From Hevea brasiliensis (Eukaryota; Streptophyta; Magnoliopsida; Malpighiales; Euphorbiaceae): 64,000 nt of DNA. Positions 10,947-23,547 of this stretch are shown one piece after another (the stretch's first letter is position 1; each line of letters begins with the position of its first letter). The position numbers were made by a program, and so were the translations under genes. Under the pieces are notes generated by a model. The model was given only the letters and a program-made list of their open reading frames with translations, was not told the origin of the DNA and did no database searches. The stretch is from the NCBI RefSeq assembly GCF_030052815.1, contig NC_079510.1, positions 39,030,853 through 39,094,852 of the forward strand. Direction: 5' to 3'.

Positions 10947-13867
10947 GCCTATAACCCTTCACTCATACAAAGAAGGCCTATTAAAATAAGAATTTTCTCA
11001 CCCTTTGAGGATGAATATCTTGGATCAATACACAAATGGTGTCAAAATAGAGTATCTTTTTCAAAGCTGTTCATGGACAAGATTCTGGGGGGTGGCAAAG
11101 TTATATTTTTAAGTCTGATTCCAGCTGTATGGTTAACCATCTAACCTTGGACTTGATTCCATTGGCTAAGGGGTGGCTATCTATCCCAAAGTTTTCAGTT
11201 GCTCGGTGATCATAGCCACCACTCTTGAGATAGCTTCTTGGGTTTCAACCTGCTTTTATATGCAACAATGTACACATAAATCCACTATCCACGTGCCAGT
11301 GCAAGAAATTCTTCTTTGTAGCTTGAAACACAAAATACGGGTATTGTACAAGCATCCGTGTAAAGATACTAAGGAGATTCATTCTGAAGAGTGTTTCAAT
11401 GCACGAGATAAGAAGGATAAGATCTAGGCAATCTTCAATTAACCAATTAACGTTGTATGTAAGTTTGGAAGAATTTTCACAAAATAAAGGGAAAAAAAAG
11501 TACATACGGAGACACAAGCATGGCAGACATTTCTCCCTACATGAGATATGCTTGAATTAGTGGCAACTTGCCCTTCATATCACATCAGAGATATACTCAG
11601 AAAGCATATAGGGGAGGCTATAGACTGTTCCTTCAAGTAAATTATGATGTTAACGACCGAAAATGCCTTCATCATCCACAGAACTTCCAGACAGACCACG
11701 TGAATTTCATCTTTCCAATTCTGTCTCATATGCAGAGGTGGGAGGCACTAAAAAAGAATAAGAAATTCAAGAGGATTCTTGTTCATGAACCATGAAGTAT
11801 GCATAATAAGACCAAGTTATTAAACCCTCAAAATATCAATACAAGTACGTATAAAATCATGAATATCGTCCATAGCATTAAGACGTACGCAAGCTCTGTT
11901 TTGTCAAAGCAGCATGAATAAAAAATCATATGGGTTTTTGACAAATAAGAAAATCGAAAATATATGAATATACAATGAAAAGACGGTGTGCATGGTAAAG
12001 CTAAGGCATAAAAGTGAGGAGAAGATGGTGATTGATAGGTCGACATGGACATGAATATATATACCGAGTTGACTAGTACCAATAATGTCCCAAAAAGTAC
12101 TGGATATGGTGAGTTTTCCTCGCATCTCTCTCCACTGGAGTATCCACTCCAATGATAACTTATATGAACAAATTAAAGGGGTGCACTTAGCATCTAACTA
12201 GCTTATGAGTTATGAAATCTAAAACTATAAAAAGGCAGAGTTTTCCCTAACAATAACCATGAGAGCTAATTATTAGATGCACCCGGAGGATTAAAAAATA
12301 GTGTTTCCTCTCTCACAGAAAAAGTGAACCATTCCCTACAATACAAAGAGTGAGTCCCATATTATTGTGAGAGATGGTGCATGTACACCGGTGTGCACCT
12401 AATAATTTCTCAATGATGAGATCTACAAAGTTCATATGTGCTAAAAGCAGATGATTCTAAATGAAATACAATTAAATTAAACCTTATGTTTGTAACTTTC
12501 ATGCATGTGAATTATCTAAAGACATTTAGTGGGCTGCCACTATGACAATCAGAAAAAGTCTGCCAAAAGTTGCAAATAAAACAGGATGGCACCATGTTTA
12601 GTTGATGTTAAACGATGCCTTTAACCGTTAGAAGCTTATTAATCCCCTGCCATAATTGCATTTGTCACTTTTAGCCCAATTACCAGAAATTCTTCCCCTT
12701 CCTATTTCTTTTGTTTGTAGTTGTGGAATGGTTCTTTGTTTTCAACTTTAACTAGGTCGTCATTAAATATTCATTCATATTTGTCTGCTGCAACATTCCA
12801 AGGAAAGGAAGATAGACTGCATTGTCCCTGACAAACAACCCTTGGCTCCAAAAGTTAAATGAATGCTTGGAAAGGAGAGGGCTTGAGCATGCACGTTGTG
12901 ACACGTGCTGGCCACTAGTTCGTTATTAGTATATGGGATATATAATTCTGGGTTATGCCTTGGCTGAGAGCCTGACACATGATTATGAAGAGAATAAAAT
13001 TTATTGAGTCGAGGATACATTCAACAATGTCTCTCACGTGCACCAAAAAAAGTGAAATGCTTAAGATGTAGGAGCAACCAATCAATACGATCGACCGGAT
13101 TCGTAGCAGATAATTATTTCAAGGGAATATATTGTTTCCAAGCCAAGGAGAAAGACCAGAGATAAAACCCCAGGTAGGGACTGAGTAATGGTACAAGGAA
13201 AAGAATAAAAGTAACAAAAAAGCAAAAGCAGGGGCTAAAGGTCTCACTCTCATATATAGACCTGCTCCCCTGCTTCCGCTATGCATATGTCCTGTAAGTT
13301 AGCCATTAAGGATTGGAACTACTATCCCCAGATATGACTGACTATTTCTTTTTCACTTTGGATACACTAGAAATGGATGTCTAGCAGAATATACTGGAGC
13401 ATAATGAAAAATAATAGAATGAACTTTCAGTTGTTTGTTGTATTAAATTTTTCCTTGATTATATTCTATTACATTCAACCATGTTATATCAAACATGCAT
13501 CAAATGTTATACAGATGACGCAAGGAGCACTTGAGTTCGGAAGCCTGCATATTGGATAGCTCAATTCAGAATTTTCTAAATTCTAAGACCAAAAAGTTGT
13601 AATTGAGCATAAAGGATAGATTTTATTGGAGGATATTTGATCAGACAGTTACACAGGGCACATGTATCAATTTAACTCAGACCTTCATGAAGGTCTTATG
13701 CGAGTCTCATTGTCACTAAAAGTTGCATACAATTCTGAGCGAGAAGATGAGTAATAAAAGAGTGAAAACAAAGTAAAAGCAATTTTAAATTCTAACAACA
13801 AAAGAAAATGTAGTCTTTAGGCATATTTTGCTGAATTCCGGTCATGATGTATCTTGCTGTATGGACA
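10947..13867. other. Intergenic DNA between the LysM receptor and epimerase genes
   Basis: About 2.9 kb holding the upstream region of the LysM receptor and the 3' flank of the epimerase, both minus strand. Several short frames occur, none with a recognisable domain. A MITE lies at 12261-12411. Confidence 0.6.
12261..12411. repeat. Small TIR element (MITE-like), 151 bp
   Basis: Reading inward, the left end starts GAGAGCTAATTATTAGATG and the right end (reverse complement) GAGAAATTATTAGGTG; both continue into CACcCGG/CACACCGG. The middle contains inverted CTCTCTCAC/GTGAGAGA tracts. A similar but degraded sequence lies near 28300-28440. No clear target duplication was found. Confidence 0.55.
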
Positions 13868-16209
13868 TCAATTGTTTTTCTGACATTCCTCAACACTCCT
13901 TCTCATAAGTGATATTATATGGGATGGCTCAGGGGCACCAAACACTGAACTTCCTGCAACAATGCAGTTTGCACCAGCTGAAGCTGCCATGTCAATTGTT
14001 GAAGGCCCTAAACCACCATCCACCTGCAAAAAAGTTTCACATTTTAACAAGTGATCATGCAGGCAAGCATGAAGAAATTATCTTTCTCAATTTCTGTGAC
14101 ATGCATGTGCACACGCACAAGGGATGCAAAAACAGCGACCAAAGTAGTCTGAAAGAGCAGAGAAGTCAAAGAAGCATGAGGAAACCCATTTGTTGCAAAC
14201 AATAAGATAACAATGTATCGGTGTTACAACAATGCCTAGGCAAAATACCTAAATGTTTTCAGAAGTTCAAAAGATTTGAGTTACTTTAAATTCTTCAAAT
14301 CACAATACGAAAAAGGTTTTTCTTCTAACAATAACCAAATTGGAGCATCTAATAAGCAAGCTAAAGCATGCCTGTCTAAAATAAAGCTCAGGAATCAGAA
14401 CTTTAATTTCAGAAGTGCCAGAAAGACAAAGATAATAAAATAGAAATGGACTCACCTCTATATCAAGGGATGGATACTTCTTCCTCAATGTCTTTACCTA
14501 ATAGCAAGAAATAAAACCAAGATAAGGCAATCACAAAGGCATGTTAACTAGAGAACTTGGAAGAGAGAAAGAGAAATGTCATGAAACCTTATCCATCATA
14601 TCTGGCATGAACTTTTGTCCTCCAAATCCAGGTTCCACGGTCAAGACAAGGACCATTTCCACAGGATTTTCAGACTCAACCTGTGAAACAACATATGCTA
14701 TGTATCCCAGGGCATCAAATCTACCAAAATTGCAAACACAAAAACTGGAAAATTCTTTTATTTTATGAAAGTGGGGAGAAAAAATTTATACCAAAGGATA
14801 AACTTCTTCGATAGGAGTTCCAGGCTTTAAAGCTACACCAGGCCTCATGCCTTTTGACTTGATTCTCTGGATTAGTTCTCTCCAATTTTCTGCAAAATGC
14901 ACCATCAGTCCATAAGAACTTCCCATAAGAAAAAGAAAAAAAAAGAAAAAAAAAAAAGAGGGGTTTGTCTTTAAATTTTAGGCTGCAAAAGAATATCACA
15001 AACCTCTGGATGCTTCAACGTGAAATGTAAATCCAGAAGCACCAGCTTTGCCCAAAGGCTCAACATAATCAAGAGGATTGGTGACCATAAGGTGGCAATC
15101 CAAATATGCCCTACAACAGAATAACCACACAACATAGTGCCATAGGCTGTAAGTAGTTAGAACTTCGAAAAGTTGCAAATGCAAAAAGGATCAATCGAGT
15201 AAGATAATAAGGATGCAAGACATTACTTTGTGTGTTTTCTCAAACTCTCAATGACTGGAGCACCAATGGTTAGATTTGGGACAAAGTGCCTAAACGAAAA
15301 TGAAAATGAATGTTAACCCATTCACTAAGAAAAAAGAACAGTTGGATCATTGATGGACAAAGCAAATACTTTGTTAAATCTTAGCAAGGACATAACAAGT
15401 CAACATTAACAACAATAGCTAGTAGTAAGCATGTTTTGAAACTCTAAAAATCACATGAAACTCTGTATCACATCACACCATAAAAGTCGTTTACTGCAAA
15501 GAAAACAAGACATTCTACTCTAGTCTTATGTTAACTATTACTTATCTAAATATTCTCTCATTTTATTTCTACAAAATATAATATTTCTTGAACCAAAACA
15601 TTCATTCAAGAGTTCCCATCTTCTATTTTGTACTAAACTAATTTAACTCCTACAGTTTCCTAATAGATAACCTAGGCCTCAAACATTATTTCCATTTCCT
15701 ATTTTTAGCGCCTTTAGAGCAGCTAGATGTTAAAGATTCCTGCTTTAAAGCTGAGCCTGCAGCAAATCAAAAATTAATTCTCACAGCAATATAAAAAGCT
15801 CAATCTCACAACTGACAATTATATTGAAAAATAAAATTGCTTAATCCATCAACATGAAAGAAAAATTGGGTAGCGGAAAAGAACCATAATTTCAAAAATC
15901 CAAGTTTTATCAACTCAATTTCAAGGCCAGAATAATTTGCTACGTGCAAGAGAATCTAGCATACCCATCCTGCACAGAATCAGAGAAAACTCACATTACT
16001 GTTTCGCAAAATTAGTTACCCAAATAAATGTGATCAAAATTAGAATCCAAATCACCAAGAAAGAGAGGGAAAAGGAAGAGACGAGAAAGTACCATGATGT
16101 CCATGTGTAGCCAATCAGCGCCGCAATTAAGCATGCGTTCCGCCTCCGATGCCAAATTAGCGAAATCGGATGAAAGCATTGATGATGCAATTTTCGGCGT
16201 CACGCCCAT
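13868..16209 (-). CDS. RPE: Ribulose-phosphate 3-epimerase, cytosolic form (8 exons)
   Basis: Exons in coding order: 16209-16093, 15969-15965, 15289-15227, 15110-15004, 14889-14792, 14680-14588, 14497-14456, 14023-13868. They sum to 681 bases, giving 226 residues plus stop, close to the usual 225 of the plant cytosolic enzyme, and all joins keep frame with GT-AG borders. The enzyme interconverts ribulose-5-phosphate and xylulose-5-phosphate in the pentose phosphate pathway. Metal-site residues known for the family are visible: H35 and D37 (LHMDIM), H68 (CHLM) and D177 (VDGGLG). The protein starts [16 protein letters not shown] with no transit peptide, so it is the cytosolic isoform, not the plastid one. 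Exon 2 is only 5 nt (GATGG) and supplies D40 and most of G41. The gene lies tail-to-head with the LysM receptor on the same strand. Confidence 0.93.
15965..15969 (-). other. RPE: 5-nt microexon of the epimerase gene
   Basis: Minus-strand sequence is TGCAG then GATGG then GTATG. Without it exon 1 (ending ...GAC ATC ATG) joins exon 3 (GCAC TTT GTC) out of frame and the family-invariant DG of MDIMDGHFVPN is missing; with it, frame and motif are both restored. It lies 123 bases after the exon 1 donor and 675 bases before exon 3. Confidence 0.85.
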
Positions 16210-16380
16210 ATTGCCTATTATTGACCCGATTCCTCTGTTACGGATCCGGTTTCTGAAGAGGGACTTAAGGCAGGGTTAGTTGGATTAACCTGGAATGCGA
16301 GAGAGATTAGGGAGGGTATTTTGCGTTGCAGGGACTAAAACGGAGTCGTTCATAAGAGAATTTTGATTTGGCTGTGTTGA

Positions 16381-16896
16381 TAGGGGTGTGCAAACGGTCG
16401 GTTCGGTTTCGAACCGAACCGAACCGATAAAATCGAAAATTTAAAATAAAAAATTTTAAAAACCGAACCAAACCGATTGATAAGAGAAAATCGAATCGAA
16501 TCGAACCGATAAAAAATATCGGTTCGATTCGGTTTTAAACCGATCAAACCAAAATTTATAAAATTTCATATTTTTAACATTAAATCTAAATAATAAAAAC
16601 ATAAAAACAAAAAAAACTAAAAATCAAAACTCAAAAATCTTAAGGTTCGGTTCAGTTTTCTTTGATTTCGATTCGGTTCGATTCAATTTTTTTGATTTCC
16701 TACATATATTAATAATTTCGGTTCGGTTCGATTTTTTAATTTTTTTTTATGAAAATAACCGAACTAAACCGATTAACAGAAATTATCAAAATTATAAACC
16801 AAACTGAATCAATTGAATTTTAAAACTAAACCGATTGAACTAAATTCAATCAGTTCGATTCGATTTTTCAATTTAAACCGAAAACCACTCTCCCTA
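16381..16896 (+). mobile_element. hAT-like MITE rich in CGGTT/AACCG, copy 1
   Basis: A 516-bp unit starting TAGGGGTGTGCAAACGG and ending ACTCTCCCTA; the ends are imperfect inverted repeats beginning TAGGG. The 7-mer GTGTTGA flanks it at 16374-16380 and 16897-16903 (a probable 8-bp hAT duplication with one change). The interior is packed with GGTTCGGTTCG and CCGAACCGAACC tracts on both sides of an AT core, so it could fold on itself. No coding capacity. It lies about 170 bases upstream of the epimerase start. Confidence 0.75.
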
Positions 16897-18509
16897 GTGT
16901 TGAGATTCTGGAACTATTACTAAGAAAATGAAGCAACTATTGTTATTATTTTTTTTAAAGCTAGTAAAAGGATTAATCTCCGTTGTAAATTTTTAGTCAC
17001 AGTGCTGTAAATTTATCATTAGATTTTACATATTTTTTTTGTGGGATAAAATTGTTGATTATGATTGTTAGATTTCTTTTTCCCTTTTATCATATTTAGC
17101 TGTGTTCTTCATTTAATTTGATATTTATATTAATTTAGAAGATTTTCAGGTGGATTGATAAAAATATAAAAATTTAATGAGTGTTAATTAATAAATATAT
17201 GTTAGCTCAATTAATATATTTTGGATTCTATCATATTATTATATTTATTCTTTTTAATGAATTCATAATCTTTTCTTTTGAACACGAATAAGGTATTGAC
17301 GTACAAAGCTTTAAAAAAATATATATTTTTTAAGAAAAGTTTTATTTATTTAACTATTTAAAGTTATTATAATTAAAATATATTAAATTTAATTTATAAT
17401 ATATATATATATATATAAATGAGGAATGAAGTTGTAAATAGATAAAAATATCTCTATAAATATTAATTAATAATATAAATTAAAATTTTAATATACGACA
17501 AATTTTATTAAAATATTAATTTTTTTATTGATAAATAAGATATATATATATATACATAAATTTTTATTTTTATATGATTCATGCACGTTAATTAAGAGGT
17601 GAAATTAAGTCATAAAGATAACTAATGGTTAAATTGAAAACTTAGCAATTTGGGTTATCTTTTTCTATTTAAAAATATTAATAATTAAAATAAATAAATA
17701 TTAAAAATAAAAATTAATTAAATAATATATACAAATGCATATGATTTTTAAGAAATATAAATGATTAAAATTAAAATAAATACATGAAAGTTTAAAAACT
17801 AATTAAATAACATATAAAAATAAACATGATTTTTAAGAGATTGTAGAAATTGAAATTCTAATTTTAATACATTAATGCTCAGTTAAATGTCTTTTTTTAT
17901 AAAAAAAATTATAGATATATTATTTTTTGGTAAATATTTAAAAAAGCATAAAAATTTGAATAAATTTTATCATATTTAATTTATTTAAGCAATTTAAACT
18001 ATTTTTTAAAATTAATATTATATGAATAACTCAATCTTTTATGATAAACTAAAATAACAACAATGCTTATAACATTATAAATAACAAATAAAAACATTAA
18101 AAACACTATAAATTATAAAAAAAAAATTAAAATAAAATAAATAATCTAAAGCAACCATAAATAAATATTAATTTTAAAAACTCGCAAAAAATAAAATTAA
18201 AAGTAATTTTATTTAACTTCTCCTACACATCTATATTATAATTTTAATATTACATTTCATTTATTTAATTACGCAAGGGAAGGTGGCAGTGGCCTAACAA
18301 AGACAACGCGATTATTCTGTGATTACTGATTAGAGCAGAGACTGTGAAACCACTTAATTATGATAAGTTCTCTTGGAACTTTCTAGGATGTTAACAATTA
18401 ATTGCAGCCCCCACGCGGCCCATCGCTAATACTGCCAACTGCCAAGTTCTATCAACTTTATTCTTTTCCCACTTGCTAATGGTCCATTGTCCTGATGCTA
18501 AATAATAAG
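16897..18509. other. Very AT-rich spacer between the two MITE copies
   Basis: No gene seen. Contains simple AT repeats such as the (TA)n run near 17400-17416 and 17540-17552. Confidence 0.6.
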
Positions 18510-19023
18510 TAGAGGTGTGCAAACAGCAAATTGATAAAACTGAAAATTAAAAATAAAAAATTTTAAAAATCAAACCAAATTGATTGATAAGAGAAAATCG
18601 AATCAAATCGAATTGATAACTATTAATTCGGTTCAGTTTAAATCGATCAAACCGAAATTTATAAAATTTAATATTTTTAACATTAAATCTAAATAATAAA
18701 AACATAAAAACAAAAAAAAATAGAAATCAAAACTAAAAAATCTTAAGGTTCGGTTCGGTTTTCTTTGATTTTGGTTCGGTTCGATTCGGTTCAATTCAAT
18801 TTGGTTTGATTTTTTTGATTTCCTATATATATTAATAATTTTGGTTCGGTTCGATTTTTTTGATTTTTTATAAAAATAATCAAACCGAACCGATTAATCA
18901 AAATTATTAAAATTATAAACCGAACCGAACCTAACCGATTGAATTTTAAAACTGAACCGATTGAACCGAATTCAATCGGCTAGATTCGATTTTTCGGTTT
19001 AAACCGAAAACTGCTCTCCTCTA
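18510..19023 (+). mobile_element. hAT-like MITE rich in CGGTT/AACCG, copy 2
   Basis: A 514-bp copy in the same orientation as the unit at 16381, alignable along its length (for example the shared stretch around ATTTTTAACATTAAATCTAA). It starts TAGAGGTGTGCAAACAG and ends GCTCTCCTCTA, so the inverted ends share TAGAGG. A perfect 8-bp direct repeat ATAATAAG flanks it at 18502-18509 and 19024-19031, the duplication length of hAT transposons. Confidence 0.82.
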
Positions 19024-20044
19024 ATAATAAGGTTGGGTAAGGAGAGATTTCAAACCTTAGTAAATTTTTTTGGGATTATGCTGTCCCTCTTTTCATCTAT
19101 GAATTTGCCTTGAAAATCATTAGGAAAGAAGAAGGGAGACATTCTCCTCATAAATCGATATCTTCTCTTCCTCTTGCACCATCTTTGATGTAGCCTTGTA
19201 TGATGTTCTCTCCTACCTCTTATGAAACAGATTTTTTCTTATTAACTTAATAAACAGACTGAAAATGTATTATTTGATATGAAGTTTTATAATTTATTAT
19301 TTAATTTTCATAATTTTTAGATTATTATAAAAATTAAAGAATAATTAATTTGATTGATTAACGGTCGAGATACCTCACTCTCACAATTTTAGTTCTTAGC
19401 TCCATTGAATTCAAGTAGTCATAATTAGCTAGCAAGTAAATTAACTTGATAAAAAGGAAGATTGGTGCTAAAAATTTTTCTAAGATAAGATGAGAAGTGA
19501 ATTATGACTTTAGAGAAGGATTATATGATATAGTTGATCAAAGGCTTTAATTAGATATTGTTCACTGCACACATGATGATAATTGGTGGACCATCTTCCA
19601 CTTGCCAAAATATCCAACCAGAAAAAGGATAATCTTCCCGCACTTATCACTAAAAACAACCATGACTGTGACTTGAACACAGACCTTTCATTTGCTGCCA
19701 ACCACACCATTTATTAAATTTCCTTTTACATTGTTCATAAAAGTTGAAACATATCCAACCAATAAGTGGTTGGACGAGCCTGTAAGTTTAAGAATTTAAA
19801 TCTTAGAGTCAATTTAATAAATAGTGTTAAGTTTTAATGAATTCTATCTGTAAGTTTAAGAGTTTAAATTTTAGAGTTATATTTATTTAAAAGATTTTAT
19901 CTTAATATTATTTTCAGTCTGAGTGTATATTAATCTTAATTATATGTAGCAGTAAAGATATCCATATATTGTAATTGCTTATGAGTTGAAAAGATTTGTG
20001 GGATCATTAAAAAAAAAAAGCTATGACTATGTCAACATTTAAAT

Positions 20045-20405
20045 TTTTGGGAAAAATACAAAAAAATATTCTGTGATTTTATGTGTTAACACATGAGAAA
20101 TTATGGTTTAATTTTTATCAATTTGATATTCTGTATTTTTTAATAAATTTGATTAAACTGTTAGTTATCATTAAATGAGATTGACGTGGCGAACACGTGA
20201 CACTGATATGATGATATATCAGTGTCACCTCTATGATGTGTCGTCACATTAACGTCACGTATTTTCTATATCAACTTTATTTAATAGTAACTAAAAGTTT
20301 TGATTATATTTATTAATAAAAAAAAACACATAATATTTTATTGATAAAAATTAAACTACGGCCCCTTATGTATTAAAAAGCGAAACCGCATGATATTTTT
20401 ATTTT
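20045..20405. repeat. Foldback/MITE with arms of about 170 bp
   Basis: The two halves are diverged reverse complements meeting near 20219. Paired landmarks include TTTAATTTTTATCAA (about 20110 and, inverted, about 20345), TAGTTA.CATTAAAT (inverted near 20285) and GTGACACTGATAT / ATATCAGTGTCAC around the centre. Exact borders and target duplication were not resolved. A hairpin of this length could be a source of small RNAs if transcribed. Confidence 0.6.
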
Positions 20406-21269
20406 TTTTTTCAACAAATTAACATAAGCAGGCACTATATATGACAAGTTTTCATGTGACGACAAAAAGATTAGCAAATAATATTAAAAATTTGCCATCT
20501 AACTAAAATATAGAGTAAGACAAACTACCAAAGGATAATAAAGTGAAAGGAGATAGAAAAATTGGTGAAAGAGATGCATACCAAACTCACTGAATGGAGA
20601 AAACTGAAGGCTAATTGCTGACTTCAATAGAGGATGAAGTTTTTGAAAAATCTTCTCTATCTAATTATCTTAAATCTGATTTAATTTCATTTACATGGTA
20701 TAGAAGTCAATGGGTAATTCTGTTAGCCAACAAATTTACCTTCTACAAGCACCAAATTTAGGAATTGACAATGGGGATTGGAGTCCTTTTCAGGCAAGCC
20801 TACACTCATATGTGGGATTTATATTTGTGTATAACACAAAAAGGTCACCTATTGAGTATTGAATATTGATAGTGCATGTGCAGCACTGCCAATTTAAGCA
20901 AAGTGTGATTGTGGCTCAACCATCCTAATCCCATTGCTATGCCTATGGATAATAATTAAACTTGCATCAGTAAATTTTATATCTTTTGCGCCTCAAATCA
21001 TGACACTTCTGCTATCTTGCCACAATGGAAACAGAAAGCTTAGCAGCTGACTCTTATATATGCTCTTATCAAGGACTTCAGATTAATATTTTAAAATTCT
21101 AAATTCAATCAGAAAAATTATTTAAAAAAGTAAATAAATCAAGTTAGACCGAGTTTTGAATAATTGTTTAAAATTTTAGAAAAAATTATGTATATTATCA
21201 TGCTCTTTCATAGAAATTAAGAATTTACGATTAAAACCAGGTCATTAGGCGAAATTTCCGAAAGTCAGC

Positions 21270-21290
21270 AGGCAGGCAGGCAGGCAGGCA
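21270..21290. repeat. (GGCA)n microsatellite
   Basis: Five tandem GGCA units after TCAGCA. Confidence 0.8.
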
Positions 21291-21958
21291 GCAAGCAATG
21301 AAAGTGGCCCTCAGCTAGGCAGACACCAGAGCAAATTCTATTATTGCTTTAGAACTGGCCAAAGCCATCACGTAAGCAATTTATAACTTGAAGAAATTAA
21401 GTAGCTTATATTCACATTTTCTTTTTCCAAAGTATGAGATTCAAAGCTATGGAAACGGAATGAATTCAAAGCAATGAATCCTTTCACATTTACTGTTTAA
21501 TAAATGTGGAACTCATGAGAATAGTGTCTAATATACGTCAACCAACCCAAACTGAGGGCAACAAGCAAGCAAGCATTTTTAACAGTAAAAGGACAAGTTG
21601 AGGAGGCAGACGTTGAGAAGATGAAAAAAAGGACAATGCTAAACGGCACAAATGCTGTGGCATAAATGCTCATAAATTGCCATAACTATTCTTATCAAAA
21701 TTTTAAATAGAAGAAATGTGAGGAGAGAGTGAAATTTGAATTTTTATTCTCTCTCTTCTATCTAACAATTACTTGAGTAAATAGGATAAGAGTTCTCATG
21801 CTTTCCTTAAGTTACCTCCTATAATTAATGTTATGTGAGTTCCAATTACTTTTTTCAAAAAATTTTAAAGAAGTACACTGTTAATTTATCGAACAAACCC
21901 TTATTTGTATATATCTTCGTCTTCTTTATGAAAAACTCTTCATTGAACAAATCCTTTT

Positions 21959-22402
21959 TTATGACTTATTAGCATTTGATTTTCTTCCCCTATCACAACT
22001 GATACAATAATATTTCTGGCCTTGTAATCTTGCGTGCTCTTGATAAAACTCAAACATGTTGTCCACACTTGAAAACCACATACCTGGTCGTGGACCCTCA
22101 TCTACAGAATTACGTTGAACATTCTCGACAAAATTCCCTTCTTGCATACCTTCATTTAAGGCAGTTTCACTCATGCCGACACCTTTAACATTTTCATCAT
22201 CTTCTTGATAAAAAATATGAAGACCGTTCTCCATAAAGTTCACTTCCTCGGTTCCTGCATTTATGGAGTTTTCATTCATGACAGTATCTTCATCAACTGT
22301 GTTGTTATCTTCTTCATTGAAAATACTGTCATCTTCACTGCATTCGAATACATAAACAACTACCCTCCTACGCATTACTTTGTTTGTCACTTCCATCTTC
22401 AA
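21959..22402 (-). pseudogene. FAR1/FHY3-related DNA-binding-domain remnant
   Basis: A 147-residue frame. The first 100 residues are acidic and Asn-rich, as in the N-terminal region of FAR1-related proteins. Then comes PGMWFSSVDNMFEFYQEHAR, matching the start of the FAR1 DNA-binding domain (GM.F.S...A..FY..YA). It jumps directly to QKYYCISCDRGRKSNANKS, which matches a later part of that domain, so about 10-20 residues including basic DNA-contacting positions appear deleted, and a stop follows. No MULE-transposase or SWIM part is present nearby. FAR1-family proteins are domesticated Mutator-like transposases; this may be a fragment of either a host gene or a transposon. Confidence 0.6.
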
Positions 22403-23547
22403 AGAGTTATATGAATCAACAGATTCAAAATAATATTATTATTCTTTTAGTAGTTCCATTTGAGATTATTTCATTTTAATATATTGCTTTTATTGCAATA
22501 TTAATTAAACTTCTTTCATTTAATACAAAACGGTAGCTGGCTTCATTAATTATTCTTTGAGAACTATCACAAGCAATATTTATGAGTTAGTTGATAGATT
22601 ATTTAACTTTAATAAGCAACAATGACGTTAAGTTTGATTCACCATTTTTTCTTTATTTATATGAAAGGTGAATTAGACAATTTATATCTATTTGTGCCAT
22701 TTGTGATATTTTTTTTGCACCAAAAAGCATTTTCGTGAAAAAAAATATGATTAATGAGGTGTGAGTGAAATGCATGCATTTTTAAATTGATTGCAAAGGT
22801 CAGGTTCATGTTCATAGGCCTTGGTTGTCTGCAATTCTTGTGAGATTTTGAAGATGAATAATTAAAACAATGAAAAGAGAAAACAAACAAAGGCCCTGAA
22901 ATAATTAATGCATATAAATCTACTGATTCTAGACCTCCCAAATTCCATTTCCTTCAAGATTATCACTAATTACACTGCTCAATCTCTCTCTCTCTCTCTC
23001 TAAAGTATGAGGACTCAATCTCTCGCAAGTATCCCAACCAATCAATAAAAATAAAAATAATAAATTAAAGGAAACGAAACGCCAATACAGCACAGAGCTC
23101 ATGGAAACAGAGCCTGAATATGCTAATCAGCGCAAAAAAGGCCAATCTATTTTTTCAGTGACCACTTTCCCACTTCTAGCAAAAATTTTCAGTGAGAACC
23201 AAGGCTCTTCTCAGGCTAGAAAAGTCTGTAGGACCCATCAAGCCTCTTGCACATCCTATACACATCATCTCCACACAGGCGCTTTACTGCTATTACTTTA
23301 ACTTCCCTTTCAACGCCAATATCTATTAGATTTTTTTTTTCTTTTTCTTTTCTTTAATTTAATCCATTTTCTAGTTTCTACTCCTTGACAAAAACGCCAA
23401 AAATAACGCTTCTTCTCTCTCTATCTATGAAGTAAATGCTGTTTTAGTTTTACTTTCTTCTATTCATCAATATCTGTGGTGGTCAGTCTGGTAGACTTGG
23501 CTCTGGCTGTGGTTGTGGTGGTAGTTCTTTAGACGTACAAAGAAAAT
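22403..23547. other. Intergenic DNA and 5' flank of the At3g27210-like gene
   Basis: AT-rich, with a (CT)n run at about 22983-23001. The pyrimidine-rich stretch from 23330 to 23547 is probably promoter and 5' UTR of the gene starting at 23548. Confidence 0.5.

Larger units (their letters stand above)
19032..21958. other. Intergenic DNA
   Basis: No supported gene. The minus-strand frame 19510-19710 has no recognisable domain. Holds the foldback at 20045-20405 and a GGCA microsatellite at about 21270-21290. Confidence 0.55.

Noticed and set aside
12775..13020. Minus-strand 81-residue frame
   Set aside because: No recognisable motif and no gene structure around it.
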